A stretch of DNA of 64,000 nt from Craspedostauros australis. Lineage: Eukaryota; Bacillariophyta; Bacillariophyceae; Mastogloiales; Achnanthaceae. Below are positions 17,401 through 27,438 of this stretch, piece by piece; within the stretch, counting starts at the first letter, position 1; every line of letters begins with the position of its first letter. Position numbers and translations under genes: made by a program. Where the stretch lies: positions 62,001-126,000 of the forward strand of contig JAMXDE010000052.1 in assembly GCA_026770025.1 (NCBI GenBank). Reading direction: 5' to 3'. The notes beneath the pieces were generated by a model. It was not told the DNA's origin. It saw only the letters and a list, made by a program, of their open reading frames with translations, and searched no databases.

Positions 17401-19089
17401 TCAGTACTCCTCTTCGGCCACATGTGGCATGGCCACCGTTGGCTTGTTGCTGGAAGTACCATCTCCTCCTGATTTGTCAGGCTTCCCATCCGAATTGACC
17501 CCTCCCTTGAGGGCCTTGCACTCCGATGGCTTGTGCCGGACCCACTTGCCGTTGGTTCCGTGGTTGGGGCACCAGTGGACATCTTTTCCACTCGGATCCT
17601 GCTTGGTCTTGGGCTCTCCGCTGGCCGGTGGTTGATAGAACCATGGGGTGTCCCCAGATCCTCCTTTCTTTCCGTCCTTCTCTTTGCCCTTCTTGCCCTT
17701 CTTGCCCTTGCCGTCCTTGCTGTCCTTGCCCTTCTTTCCGTTGCCGCCCTTGTTGGCTTTCTTCATCTTCTCGAGTTCTGCCGTCAGCGCCACGATGTGT
17801 TTCTGGTCCTCTGTCTGGGCCTTCCACGTTCCGCGCTCCACCATGGTCTTGTATTTCTTGTCTACCAGATCCATGAGTTCGTCGGCGTCAATCGCGATCC
17901 CTTCGTTGTGCTGGTCCTCCTTGCTTTCGATGTACCGGCGGAAGGTCTCATCGTTCACCTGCTTGTAGGCGTCGAAGAGGTAGATCAGCAGGTCGTGGGT
18001 GACTTGTCCACGTGCCGTCAATCCGTTGCGTTGCAATTTTGCATACTCGTTGAGTTCGGTGATGTTGTCCGAGAGATCGCCGATCTTGCTTGGCAGGTTG
18101 GCCAGGTTGCTTCGCAGCATGCTGATGGTTGCGTTGGTGTTGACCAATGACTTCTCCATCAGGACCTTGAACATCAACAGACCATCATGGACTTTTCCTT
18201 CGGCTGTGCTCAGGGAGTACTTCTCTGACTCCAGCTGCATGCGGGACCTTGCGTCTTGCGTGAGGGACTCCTGAATGCATTTTGCGATCTGCATTGCGTT
18301 CTGGGCGTGCCTGGTCTGTCGGCTAGAGTATCCTTCGGCGTATGCCAGAACCTCCTTGTAGCTGATTGTGCTATGTTCGAGGAACAGGTTTCGCTTTTCG
18401 CCGCGGATGTTGATGATGATGGTTTGGAGCCAGTTGAACTCCATTGCTCGGGCGTTGAGGAGATTGGTGAACTTGTGTACAAGGTTCGAGGTCATGTCGA
18501 ACTCCACTGGGAGTGACTCGACGGCCTTGTAGTACAGCTTCGCCACAGATGTCTTGCTGTAGTCGAGCAGCCGATTGTGGATGCGAGCTGGCGTCAAAGC
18601 GTACTGGAATGCAGGCTGTGCATCCACTACCTCTTCATCGTCCTCTTCATCGTCCTCATCGTCGCCCCCACCGTCTCCTCCGAAGTTGTCGAAGAAGGGA
18701 TCGTCCTCTTCGTACGGGTCGCCCCCGCCTCCGCCATCTCCTCCGCCGTCCCCGCCGCCGTTGCCTCCTGGGTTGGTGTTGCCCTGTGGAACGTTCTGAG
18801 CGGGTGGCTTCAGGTTGCCTTGGTTGGTTGCCATGGCGTTTGGGTTGTTGTCGCCTGGGTTGGACGGTTGGTTGCTGGCTGCGGCTTGATTGCCCGCAGT
18901 GCCTCGGCCTGCAGCTGTGTTGGGTGCGGCGCTCGTGTTGGCAGCTGTGTTGGCTGCGGTGCTGGATTGTCTCGCTCTTGAGCGAGTTGTTGCTGTGGCG
19001 ACCATGATTCCGTCCAGTTGGTTTGACCAGTCGTTGAATAGGTACACTTGATTGTTTGTGGGGCCTGGAGACGAGATTGTGGATTGCAA
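17401..19089 (-). CDS. gag: Copia 1 gag (562 aa)
   Basis: The capsid-type protein starts 78 bases inside the 5' LTR edge. Residues 30-170 are low-complexity Ala/Thr/Asn, Gly and acidic tracts (GGGDGGGDGGGGGDPYEEDD region). Residues of about 170-420 form a helical, capsid-like core (HKFTNLLNARAMEFNWLQTI and following). Residues 440-500 are Lys/Gly-rich (KKGKDSKDGKGKKGKKGK). Close to the C terminus, HWCPNHGTNGKWVRHKPSEC resembles a variant zinc knuckle of C-x2-H ... H-x4-C type instead of the classic CCHC. The frame ends TAC-TGA, and the next codon is the pol ATG. A second methionine at residue 29 is an alternative start. Confidence 0.88.
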   Translation of the reverse strand: MQSTISSPGPTNNQVYLFNDWSNQLDGIMVATATTRSRARQSSTAANTAANTSAAPNTAAGRGTAGNQAAASNQPSNPGDNNPNAMATNQGNLKPPAQNVPQGNTNPGGNGGGDGGGDGGGGGDPYEEDDPFFDNFGGDGGGDDEDDEEDDEEVVDAQPAFQYALTPARIHNRLLDYSKTSVAKLYYKAVESLPVEFDMTSNLVHKFTNLLNARAMEFNWLQTIIINIRGEKRNLFLEHSTISYKEVLAYAEGYSSRQTRHAQNAMQIAKCIQESLTQDARSRMQLESEKYSLSTAEGKVHDGLLMFKVLMEKSLVNTNATISMLRSNLANLPSKIGDLSDNITELNEYAKLQRNGLTARGQVTHDLLIYLFDAYKQVNDETFRRYIESKEDQHNEGIAIDADELMDLVDKKYKTMVERGTWKAQTEDQKHIVALTAELEKMKKANKGGNGKKGKDSKDGKGKKGKKGKEKDGKKGGSGDTPWFYQPPASGEPKTKQDPSGKDVHWCPNHGTNGKWVRHKPSECKALKGGVNSDGKPDKSGGDGTSSNKPTVAMPHVAEEEY

Positions 19090-19166
19090 TGTGTTGTCGT
19101 GTCCTGGACCTGCAGTAGAATAGCGCTACGAGAGGTGACTTGCCTTGACGTTGCGCAGAGGAAGCG

Positions 19167-19686
19167 TGTGATATTGGTTCCAGATGTCAGCACTGTGAGA
19201 CCGGCGTGTGCAGTGGTGAGATCGTGGGCTCTGGTTTGGAGGTAAATTGGTAATCGTTAGTTGTCGATTTAGTTGGTTTGCGTTGTTGAGTTGATTGAAC
19301 TCTCGGTTTATGAGATGATGACGAGATGTTGTTCTGTCAGAATGCAAGTTGCAGGGTCAGCAGCATCTCCCGTGTAATTCGTCGTGATCATCATCCTCAT
19401 TCGATTTGGGTCCTCGCAATACACCGTGTTGTACTTCATTTGGTCTTGGGTTGCGATGGCACTCCGAGGTCGTGCTCGGTTGGTCGATAGTTATCCAGAT
19501 CCACGATCGATCCAGAATCTTCGCCGTGTTTTGATTGAACATAACACACAAGGAACATTGTTGAAAAAATGGCGCGCATGGTTCCTGGAGTCGTGATTGA
19601 TTTGAGTGAGGAACAAAATTCATTCACGACACAATTTGATCACTCTCAAGGTCACAAAGTATGCGTGTCATTGGAATATTCCCACA
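19167..19686 (-). repeat. 5' LTR of Copia 1
   Basis: 520 bp, matching 12784-13303. It should contain the element's promoter and transcription start. It abuts the 5' half of the host gene at the target duplication GCAGG (19687-19691). Confidence 0.93.
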
Positions 19687-22600
19687 GCAGGTGCCTTGCT
19701 TGGCCTTGCCTTTGGTTTTGGCTTCGTCTTCTGTTTGGTGCTCGGCTTGCTTGGTGCCTTCGAGGTTTTCGGAGCTGCTGATCTCGTCGCCTTTCCACCT
19801 TTCTTGCCGTCGCGGTTGGCATCATCGGTACTGCCCTCGTTGTCGCTTGTGATCAACTCATCGCGCCACACTTCCACAGACGATCCATCCGATCGGCGTG
19901 AGCTGTGGCTGTATTCGGTGTAACTGTAATCACCAGCGCTTGCGCCCCTGCTCTCACAGTCATTGATACTGATACTGCCTCCATCACTTTGATTGTCTTT
20001 CTGGTCGTCATGTTCGCTGCCACTGTCGTGATCTGCGTTGCTACCACCATAATACGAATCAAAGTCGCTGTCATCATGATTTCCAGTCGCATCCGCATTC
20101 GCATTTGCAGACGCGGTTGGGGCTTTTGGCGTGCCGCCGTTGGGGTTGCGACCCTGCTTGTTCTTGTTTCCGTGTTTATGCTTGCCGGCATCGACACGTT
20201 TGTCATTGCTGTCATCAGGTCCAGCTTCATCGTCTGAGTAATCCGACACCACGCGTCCATCCGGCGGCAATCGATCGGAATCGTCGATCAAACCAAAGTC
20301 ATCAGTCTGATCAGACTTCAAGGTGTCGTTCATGTAATCATCACCGCTATCTGCATCCGTCCGATCCAGCTGTTCCGCGTCTCTTTCCATTGGAGTGTTT
20401 GGACGTTGACGATCAACATGCTTCAAATTGATGATGTTGTTGTCGTTGACACCTTTCTTGCCACCGTTGATGTGCTTCCTACCATTTCCAGTGGTGACAC
20501 CACTGCTGTCACCATGATCGTCACCATTGTTTTTGGCAGTCCTTCGGACGTTTCTGAGCTTCACATTTTCATCGCTGCCAAGCTCTCGCTGTGGCATCGA
20601 TTCTCGCCTCCCAATTGTCCTTCCACGACCATCTCGATCTGTCTCTGCAATATCACCACGTCCACCTCTCTTGAAGGGACGCAGCTTCTTGCGATCGTCA
20701 GACTTCTGGGTGCGTCGGTCGGACATCTTCCCTCTCATGGGTTTGAGCTGAACGAGCATATCTCCTTCAGCGTGCGGTTCCTTTGGCAGCGAACCGACGC
20801 GCATTTGTCGTCGTGACTCCTCTTCCGACCGCAACGACTCACCTGCATCAGGATTGTTTGACTGGCTCTTGGAGGTGGATGCGTCCAGTTCGCCTGGATC
20901 GCTCTTGCTGCGATCTCTCTTGAAATGACGCAAACGCGGATATCCGTCCATGCCAATTTCGTTGGACGTGCCGATGGCGTCCAAGGATCGTCGGCGGTTC
21001 ATCTTCTTGGCTCCGCCGGAAGTCGAGCGGATGGATTCATTCATGACTTCGTCGCCGTAGTCGTCATCTCGCGCGTTGTCTGCGTACGGATGCAGCCGGT
21101 GATCCTCCTCTTCCTCCATGCGGGTGCGCGCCAATTCCGTGCCTTGCGCAGCACGCCGGTGCCGGTTGGAGGACTTGTCGTCGTTGTCCATGTTCGTGCC
21201 GTGACTGCTGGGATGCGGCGAGTCTCCGAAGTAGTGCGAGGAGTCCTCGAGCTCGTCCTCGCCCCTTTCCGACGGGGTGGCGCCGGATCGGTTGCTCTTC
21301 GATGTGCGCCGCAGGTTGATTTCTTGGTGCTCCGGCACGCTGTGATCCCCGATGGAATTACCTCGGCGAAGCAACGTGCTTCTGCTGCGTCCGCCGCTGC
21401 CAACGCCGGGGGTTCCCGCACCGCCGCGACCGAGCCCCCGCTGGCTTGCCTTCATATGCGTCGAATCGTCGATCTCGTCGTCTCCAAAATCCGAACCGCG
21501 GCCCAACCTCGAGCGTTGGTGCTGCCCTCGTGACGACTTGTTCACGTCCGACTTGCCCGGTGGGCTCGCCATGACGAATGCAGGATCGGAGGCGACGTGT
21601 TCTGAATTATCAATGTCGTCTTCGCCCGCATCGGACACTCTGGCGAGCCGCGTCTTGCGCAGCAACAGACGCGAACGACGTATCGATGCCTGCTCGCGGT
21701 CGGGTTGCTTGGATCGTTTCAGATTGAGCGCGTATCCCTTCGTGGACGACACGGGCTTTTTGGAGACGCCGCCGGTCGGCTTCAACTTGACTTCGCTCGG
21801 ATGCGCTGGCAGCGTTTTCGGTTGAGGCTGCGCCCTCTTGTTGTGCGGCGCGCCGTCATCCGATTCCTTGCCGAGCATGAAGCGCTTCGAGTTGGAGTTG
21901 CCGGTGATGTCGGACACCGCCGTGTCCGTGCCGTCGGCCGAGGCGTAGTTGGTGCTGCGACGTGAGTTTCGCGTGGAGTCGTCGTTGCCCTCCGAGTTGA
22001 GCGCATCGTCTTCCACGTAGTCCGATCCGGGCGCTTCCAACGACGAGTCGTCATCCGTCAGCTGATCGAAGCACGGGATGATCTCCATGGGAATGCCCAG
22101 GCTGCGGTTGCCAGCCTCGGATCCCTTGTCGTTGAATTCTGGGAAATACTCGTCACCCTCGACGATGTCCATGACGTTCGATCCGTCCATCGTCATCTCC
22201 TCCTCCATTTCCTCGATTTCGCCATCGACGTCGTACACCTTTTGGATCTTCCAGTGCTTGTCCGTCTTGATGGGATCTTCCTTCTTGTCGTCGTCCGTAT
22301 CGATTTTGAGCTGCCCGACAGCGTCCGGCACCTTATCGTCGTCAACTTCCGCGTCCTTTTCTTCGTGATCGTCGTCATGGAACGAGGATGTGAGATCCTC
22401 CTTCTGCTTCGTGATCGAGACTTCGAGATTCTGCATGACGGAGGCGTCGTCGGGCACGCAGAGCAGATTGCACAGCGTCACCTTCAATTCACGTTCGGGA
22501 ACGTCGTAGATCGGTTCCGAATTGTCGACGACGACATCGTCCTCCTCCCAAACACGCTTGACGCGCCATCGGCGGTGTTCGGGGTTGTTGGAAGAGCTGG

Positions 22601-23797
22601 CACCGGAGCGCGTCAACCAGACGCTCGGGATCTTGAGTCGCTGTGGCGCGGATGGGTCATGCTGATTCTGTGATTTGCGGACTTGTTTTGTTTGCGATGC
22701 GTCGGCGTCATCGCTGTGCTTGCCTTCTTCTTTGTCTTGGACATCGGCGAGTTCAGCATCCCCGTTGGCCCGGCGGCGACGCGTCTTGCCCTTGTCGTCG
22801 TCATCGCTGCCGGTCAAACTCACTTCGTAATTTCCGGTCTGCAAAAAGCCGGGCAACGCGCCCGGTTTCATCTTGAACCGCTTATCCGACGTGATCTTCT
22901 CGACCGGCGCATCATGGATATTGGCGACGGCTTCTTCATACTGCCGAAGCAACGTGGCTCGATCGCGCGGACCGACGTACCGCACCTTGTAACTGTGCCG
23001 CGATGGCTTGTGCTTGCGTGTCGTCGGCGATAAGAATTCATCGTGCAGCATGCTGTGCATCGTATTCTCCATGGGCAAGGCCTCGTTGGCATCGTGCAAC
23101 GGTTGCGTGAAGGAGGTCTGATGCTGGCTATCGAGCGTGCGTGTCGGAGAATGGCCAATGCGTCTGGACGATAATCGTTTGCCGAATTTGCGCTGCGACG
23201 GCGTCTTCACGGCGACGCGTGGTTTGGCATTGAGCGGCGAGCCCATGCCGTCCCTGTCGCCGGACATCAGGCGCATGCGGGGTTGAAAGAGCTTGCCTGC
23301 GTTGCGACCAGATGCGTGATCCGCCTTGGGCCGATTGGCCTTGATGAAGACATTGTCGGCACCGCCACCCAACGCGACGGGCGGCCATCGCTCACGGATG
23401 CTCTTGATGATGCGGATGGAAGACGATGGCTTCTTCGGTGATTGCGGCACAGGCGGCTTCTTCTTCGTGATGTCGGGCAACAGCGGAGCCTTCGTGACCT
23501 TGCGCTTCGGCATGCGCGTGCGCTTGCGCAGGGAGGAATTGGAAGGGCTCTTGGACAGCGCCATGGTGGTTCCGTCGGCGTGGATCTTGACTTTGATCTC
23601 CGCAGTCTTGGGGACGGCCTGTTTGGATGCCTTGCGCGACTTTGTGACCGTCTTGGCTCTTGACTTGGTGGGCGTTGTTGTTGAATGCGATGGTGGTGGC
23701 GGCGGCGGAGGTGCTTTCAATGGCATTTCTCCTATCTCGTGCTCATGTTGGTGGTCGTCCTTGTTTGTGCTGTTGTCGTTGTCACTGTGCTCTTCGC

Positions 23798-23828
<31 letters not shown>

Positions 23829-25505
23829 GCCATTGTTGTTGCCATTGTTGTTGTTTTTGTTCTTGTGACGGCGATCCTTATGATCATGATCATCTTCTTT
23901 GGTGTTCGCATTGATGTTGCGGCGTGATGTGTTGCCCGTTCGGCATCCTGACAATCCATGACGGAAGCTGCGTTTCTTGCGCAGTTCGAATGGCTTGTCC
24001 ACATCGCCGTCGTCATCGTCGTCATCATCATGTTGTTGGAACATGGAGGGGATGGAACCCGTGCCACGGAACAGGTTGCGAGCCGACGAGACGAGGGACT
24101 TGCCCGAGCCTTGTGGTTGTCGATGCAGTGTGGGTCGTCGTCGTTGGGATGAATTCGGCTCTTCGCTTGGTTGTTGTTGCTGTTCGGCGTGCGATAACTT
24201 TTTGGGAATGACGACGGATGCGGAACGATGCATCTTGTGGCCTCGCTGCTGTTGTTGCTGCTGTTTGGATTCCAGCTGCGTCTCGTACACGGACAACACC
24301 GATCTGGACTTGACTGGTCGACGTCGCCTTGCTGCAGTTTTGGTCGTAGTTTTGTCTGCGACCTTCAATTCCTTGGGTGTTTCGCCATCGACGTTGGTGC
24401 CAACATCAACTTCGTTGTTGTCAGTCTTCGCAGTCGCGGGTACAGTTGTTCCTGTGTTGGCATCGCCCAAAAGATTCCGACGGCTGCGTCTCTGTTTGGT
24501 TTTGCTCTTCGCGCCACCATTCTGTCTGATGTCCTCATCAGCAACAGCGTTGTTGTCACTGATGTCTGTCTCAGTCGTGTTGGTACTTGCGACAGGAACA
24601 TCAGCATCCTGTTGTTTGTCATCGGCTGTTTTATCACCAACTTCTTCATGTGACTTGTCTTGCGTCTTATCCACTTGCTTGCCCGCCGACTGCGATGCAC
24701 CTGTGTCATCCGACAGGACATCGTCATAGCTCTTGCTCGATTTCAACACGCTTCGCTTCTTCGTCTTCTTCTTCTTCGTGTTATGGAACGACGACGACAG
24801 CAGATCCGGCGTGTCGTCGTACCAATTGAAGAATGGCGAGCTCGTCGACTTGGACGTGCCGATGAATGACTTGGCCTTGTCCCGCACGGGTGTTGTGCTC
24901 TTCGGTCGTTGCGGTGAATGCGCGTGCATGGACTTGGATTTCGTGTCGACCGATGGCGGCGTGCGCGTCGTCGACGGTTTGGAAGGTGACAACGTGAACG
25001 TCGATTGAAATGCAGGCGGCAAGTTCTTGGGATCCTTGCGTGGCTTCCATCGCTTGCGCACGACGGTGCTCTTGCTTGTGTCTTGCACAGGCGACGACTT
25101 GGTGGCAGCACCATACGTCAATGGCTTGCTCACGGGCGACGACAGCGTCCAAAACAATGACTTCTTTTCGGGTTGCGCCGACACGTCCTTCTCGACGACA
25201 TCCGACATGGCCGCCGTTGTCGATGATGATCGATCGTCGCGCAGATTCGGCTTCGTCGTCGGACTCAGATGCAGTTCGAACGATGCGCTCTTGTCGTTGG
25301 TCACGCGGCTGGCCTGCGATCTGGATTTGGGACTGCTGTTCTCAATGGATCGTCGGCTGCTGTTGTGGAACGAGGCACGAAAGGCTGGTGGCAAATGAGG
25401 ATCGAACTGCTCTTGTGAATTCTGCTGCTGCGAATCATGACCCTTGCCCAACAGCTCGTCGATGCCCAGAGACCGGCTTGACGATGGTGCCGTGCTGGAA
25501 TCCAT
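19687..25505 (-). CDS. giant disordered protein gene, 5' part (split by Copia 1)
   Basis: An open frame of about 1940 codons from the ATG at 25505 to the Copia insertion site. The protein is low-complexity and largely Ser, Asp, Lys, Arg, Asn and Gln. The N terminus has two related motifs, LPPAFRASF and LPPAFQSTF. Near residues 540-570 there is a poly-Asn tract (encoded by a TTG-type repeat near 23800-23860). Polyproline and polyglutamine runs flank it. Residues of about 820-920 contain a more ordered-looking segment (VRYVGPRDRATLLRQYEEAV ... PGALPGFLQTGNYEVSL). From about 1300 to 1500 acidic D-D-x-I-D-D-S-x-H type motifs recur. There is no signal peptide and no known domain. The function is unknown; a cytoskeletal or scaffold role is speculation. 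A truncated paralogue lies at 46554-59607. The insertion should truncate or fuse the product unless another allele is empty. Confidence 0.7.
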
Positions 25506-26370
25506 TGTTGTCGTTGGGCGATGAACGCCTGCGTGTTGGGGAGGGTTGTGCCTCTCCCCAAAAGTCTCGTGGCGCTATCTGGCAGAGCAGGTCGTACTAG
25601 TAAGCGGTGTCGTTGTGCTCACGAACCCTTTCGATCACCCAAACCAAGCAGGTACCCACGCAGGTGACGCAACCAGAGACGTCCTTGCTTCACGCACTCG
25701 TGTGGTACACTGTGGTATGCTATGGCGCCTGATGTTCGTGGTCGCAACTTGTGCTCAATGTCGCTGTGCGTGGTACGGCTCGTGGTGTGGCTTGTATGAC
25801 GACGGTTCGTCCCACTTCAACAATAGGCGCCGAAGGCAACAATCGCAACAAAGTTAAAGACAAGGACGAGGATGGTTGTTGTCTTGTCTCTCTTGTTGTT
25901 CTTGTTCTTGTTGGCGGTGTTGATGTGCAGAACTCGTCCAGTCATGTGCCATTGTCGTGCCACCCTTGATCTATCACAAGCTTTGTTGTGCTGCCTTCAC
26001 TCACTGCACCTCTCTCCGTTTCCTGCACAAGCGTTCTTGCTGTTGATGATGTGAGTCGTTCCGCGGAGAGGCGCTTTCTGCCCAAATCACCCCAACCGGT
26101 CGCTATCTCGTGTGGAGTCCTTGTTTCCAATTCCATCCGAACATGGATGACGTTGTCGTTGAGTACTTTAAGCCTCAAGTATCTGTCCTACGCCGCGTCC
26201 TTCGTTAATTAGGATATTGTCATGGTAGTTCCTTGACATTAATATGGTCTTGGATACGCGACAAGAATAGGGTCATTGTGACCCCAGCTCCAACAATCAA
26301 AATCCATCCGTTTCGGAATGCTATCCTCACAAAACTAGAGATTCTGAGAGAAGGCTGGAGCCAACATAGG
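25506..26370. other. intergenic spacer upstream of giant gene, copy A
   Basis: Noncoding by my reading; it matches 59608-60476 in copy B with scattered substitutions and small indels. It should contain the giant gene's promoter. The last six bases, CATAGG (26365-26370), are the target duplication of the adjacent transposon. Confidence 0.5.
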
Positions 26371-26520
26371 ACCCACTTGAGTGACGGGACCTGCAGTCGG
26401 TCCTGAGGGGGTGGGAAGATACGGGACTTTCCACCCAGACACCCACATATTCATAAAATAGAAACAAATATAAGCATCATAGTGGACGCCGATTTTGCTT
26501 TAATGTCTTATTTTAATTTT
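26371..26520 (+). repeat. left terminal inverted repeat of the transposon
   Basis: About 150 bp matching the reverse complement of 30662-30811. The outermost 55 bp match perfectly, and the remainder shows about eight substitutions and no visible indel. Confidence 0.92.
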
Positions 26521-26955
26521 ATCCACTTTTGTAGGTTTACGGTCCTCTTGGTCGAATATGCACACTGATCCGTAATGATCGCAAGGCATTGATTAGCTTT
26601 TACGATGCAAACAACACAATGTGTCCAGACACGTTCGGGAAAGGCTATTTTTTGACGGGTTGCGTACGGAATTTGACATTTCAGCGACGTTATTGTTCTG
26701 CCTGTCCAAACACGTTTTTGAAATAACTATCCGTTATTAGACGTTACCATTCAAATTCAAAATGTGACTCTCGTCACGTGCCACAAATCTCCTCGCATTT
26801 TGCCACCAAATCGCGTTTTGCTTTTTGTGGTGGTGTGCTGTGCTTGTTGCATGTTCATGTAGTGTTTGTATCGTCACCTTCTTGCGCCCCTCCTGCTCAG
26901 TTCACTTCCATCACTTTTAGTCTTCTCCATCTACCCATCAGTACCAATCAGCATC

Positions 26956-27438
26956 ATGCTCATCTCTACCTCGAAAGCTGCGTCGAAGGACGCCAATCCT
27001 TCTCCCTCCAAGAAGCAGCATTTGCCATCCTCTCCATCCGTGCGCCCCTTCCCATCCGATCCGATTGATCGCAAAGAACTGTTTGCGCCATCTGCTGCTG
27101 AGAAGCTGTTGCCTCCACTGGATGTAGATGGTAAGCAGCACATTACGACATCTACAACAGACAAGGTCTTGCCTCCTGTGCTGAAAGGCACGACCTTCGA
27201 CTACGAGTGTGACATTCAGATCCAAACCAACAACAACCAGAATCGCACACTCCATGCAACCAACGAGAAACTCTTCGTTCGCGTGCACATCACCACCGAC
27301 AATGGCATGATTCTTGACACCTCCAAGGTCACAGTGCAGGCCTTTGGACAGGGCTCCAACACCGGGACAAAAATGCAGGTCAAAGTCTGCGTCCCGACTC
27401 CTGGAGCTTTCCCCCCACTGCCTTCCCGCACCGACTAG
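26956..27438 (+). CDS. transposon ORF1, small accessory or N-terminal protein (160 aa)
   Basis: I chose the start MLISTSKAASK at 26956 because the residues encoded upstream are hydrophobic and out of character. The protein has a Ser/Pro/Lys-rich N-terminal half. Its C-terminal half looks folded and strand-rich (TFDYECDIQIQTNNNQNR ... EKLFVRVHITTDNG). It ends at 27438 and overlaps the next frame by 125 bp, which is in the +1 frame relative to it. It could be a separate protein, the N terminus of the transposase joined by a +1 shift, or an exon; I did not find a convincing short intron. No family is recognised. Confidence 0.5.
   Translation: MLISTSKAASKDANPSPSKKQHLPSSPSVRPFPSDPIDRKELFAPSAAEKLLPPLDVDGKQHITTSTTDKVLPPVLKGTTFDYECDIQIQTNNNQNRTLHATNEKLFVRVHITTDNGMILDTSKVTVQAFGQGSNTGTKMQVKVCVPTPGAFPPLPSRTD

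Larger units (their letters stand above)
12784..19686 (-). mobile_element. Copia 1: complete young Ty1/Copia LTR retrotransposon (6903 bp)
   Basis: The element is bounded by two 520-bp LTRs (12784-13303 and 19167-19686) that begin TGTGATATT and end TTCCCACA on the plus strand. It is flanked by a 5-bp target duplication, GCAGG, at 12779-12783 and 19687-19691. The coding strand is minus: gag at 19089-17401, then a pol frame at 17400-13312 with protease, integrase, reverse transcriptase and RNase H in Copia order. A polypurine tract abuts the 3' LTR. All frames compared between the two LTRs are identical, so insertion is very recent. It sits in sense orientation inside the giant disordered-protein gene. 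A primer binding site matching the usual initiator-Met tRNA is not evident after the 5' LTR, so the primer is unclear. Confidence 0.93.

Noticed and set aside
17533-18150. 205-codon plus-strand hydrophobic frame inside Copia 1 gag
   Set aside because: Complement of the Lys-rich gag tail; not a membrane protein gene.
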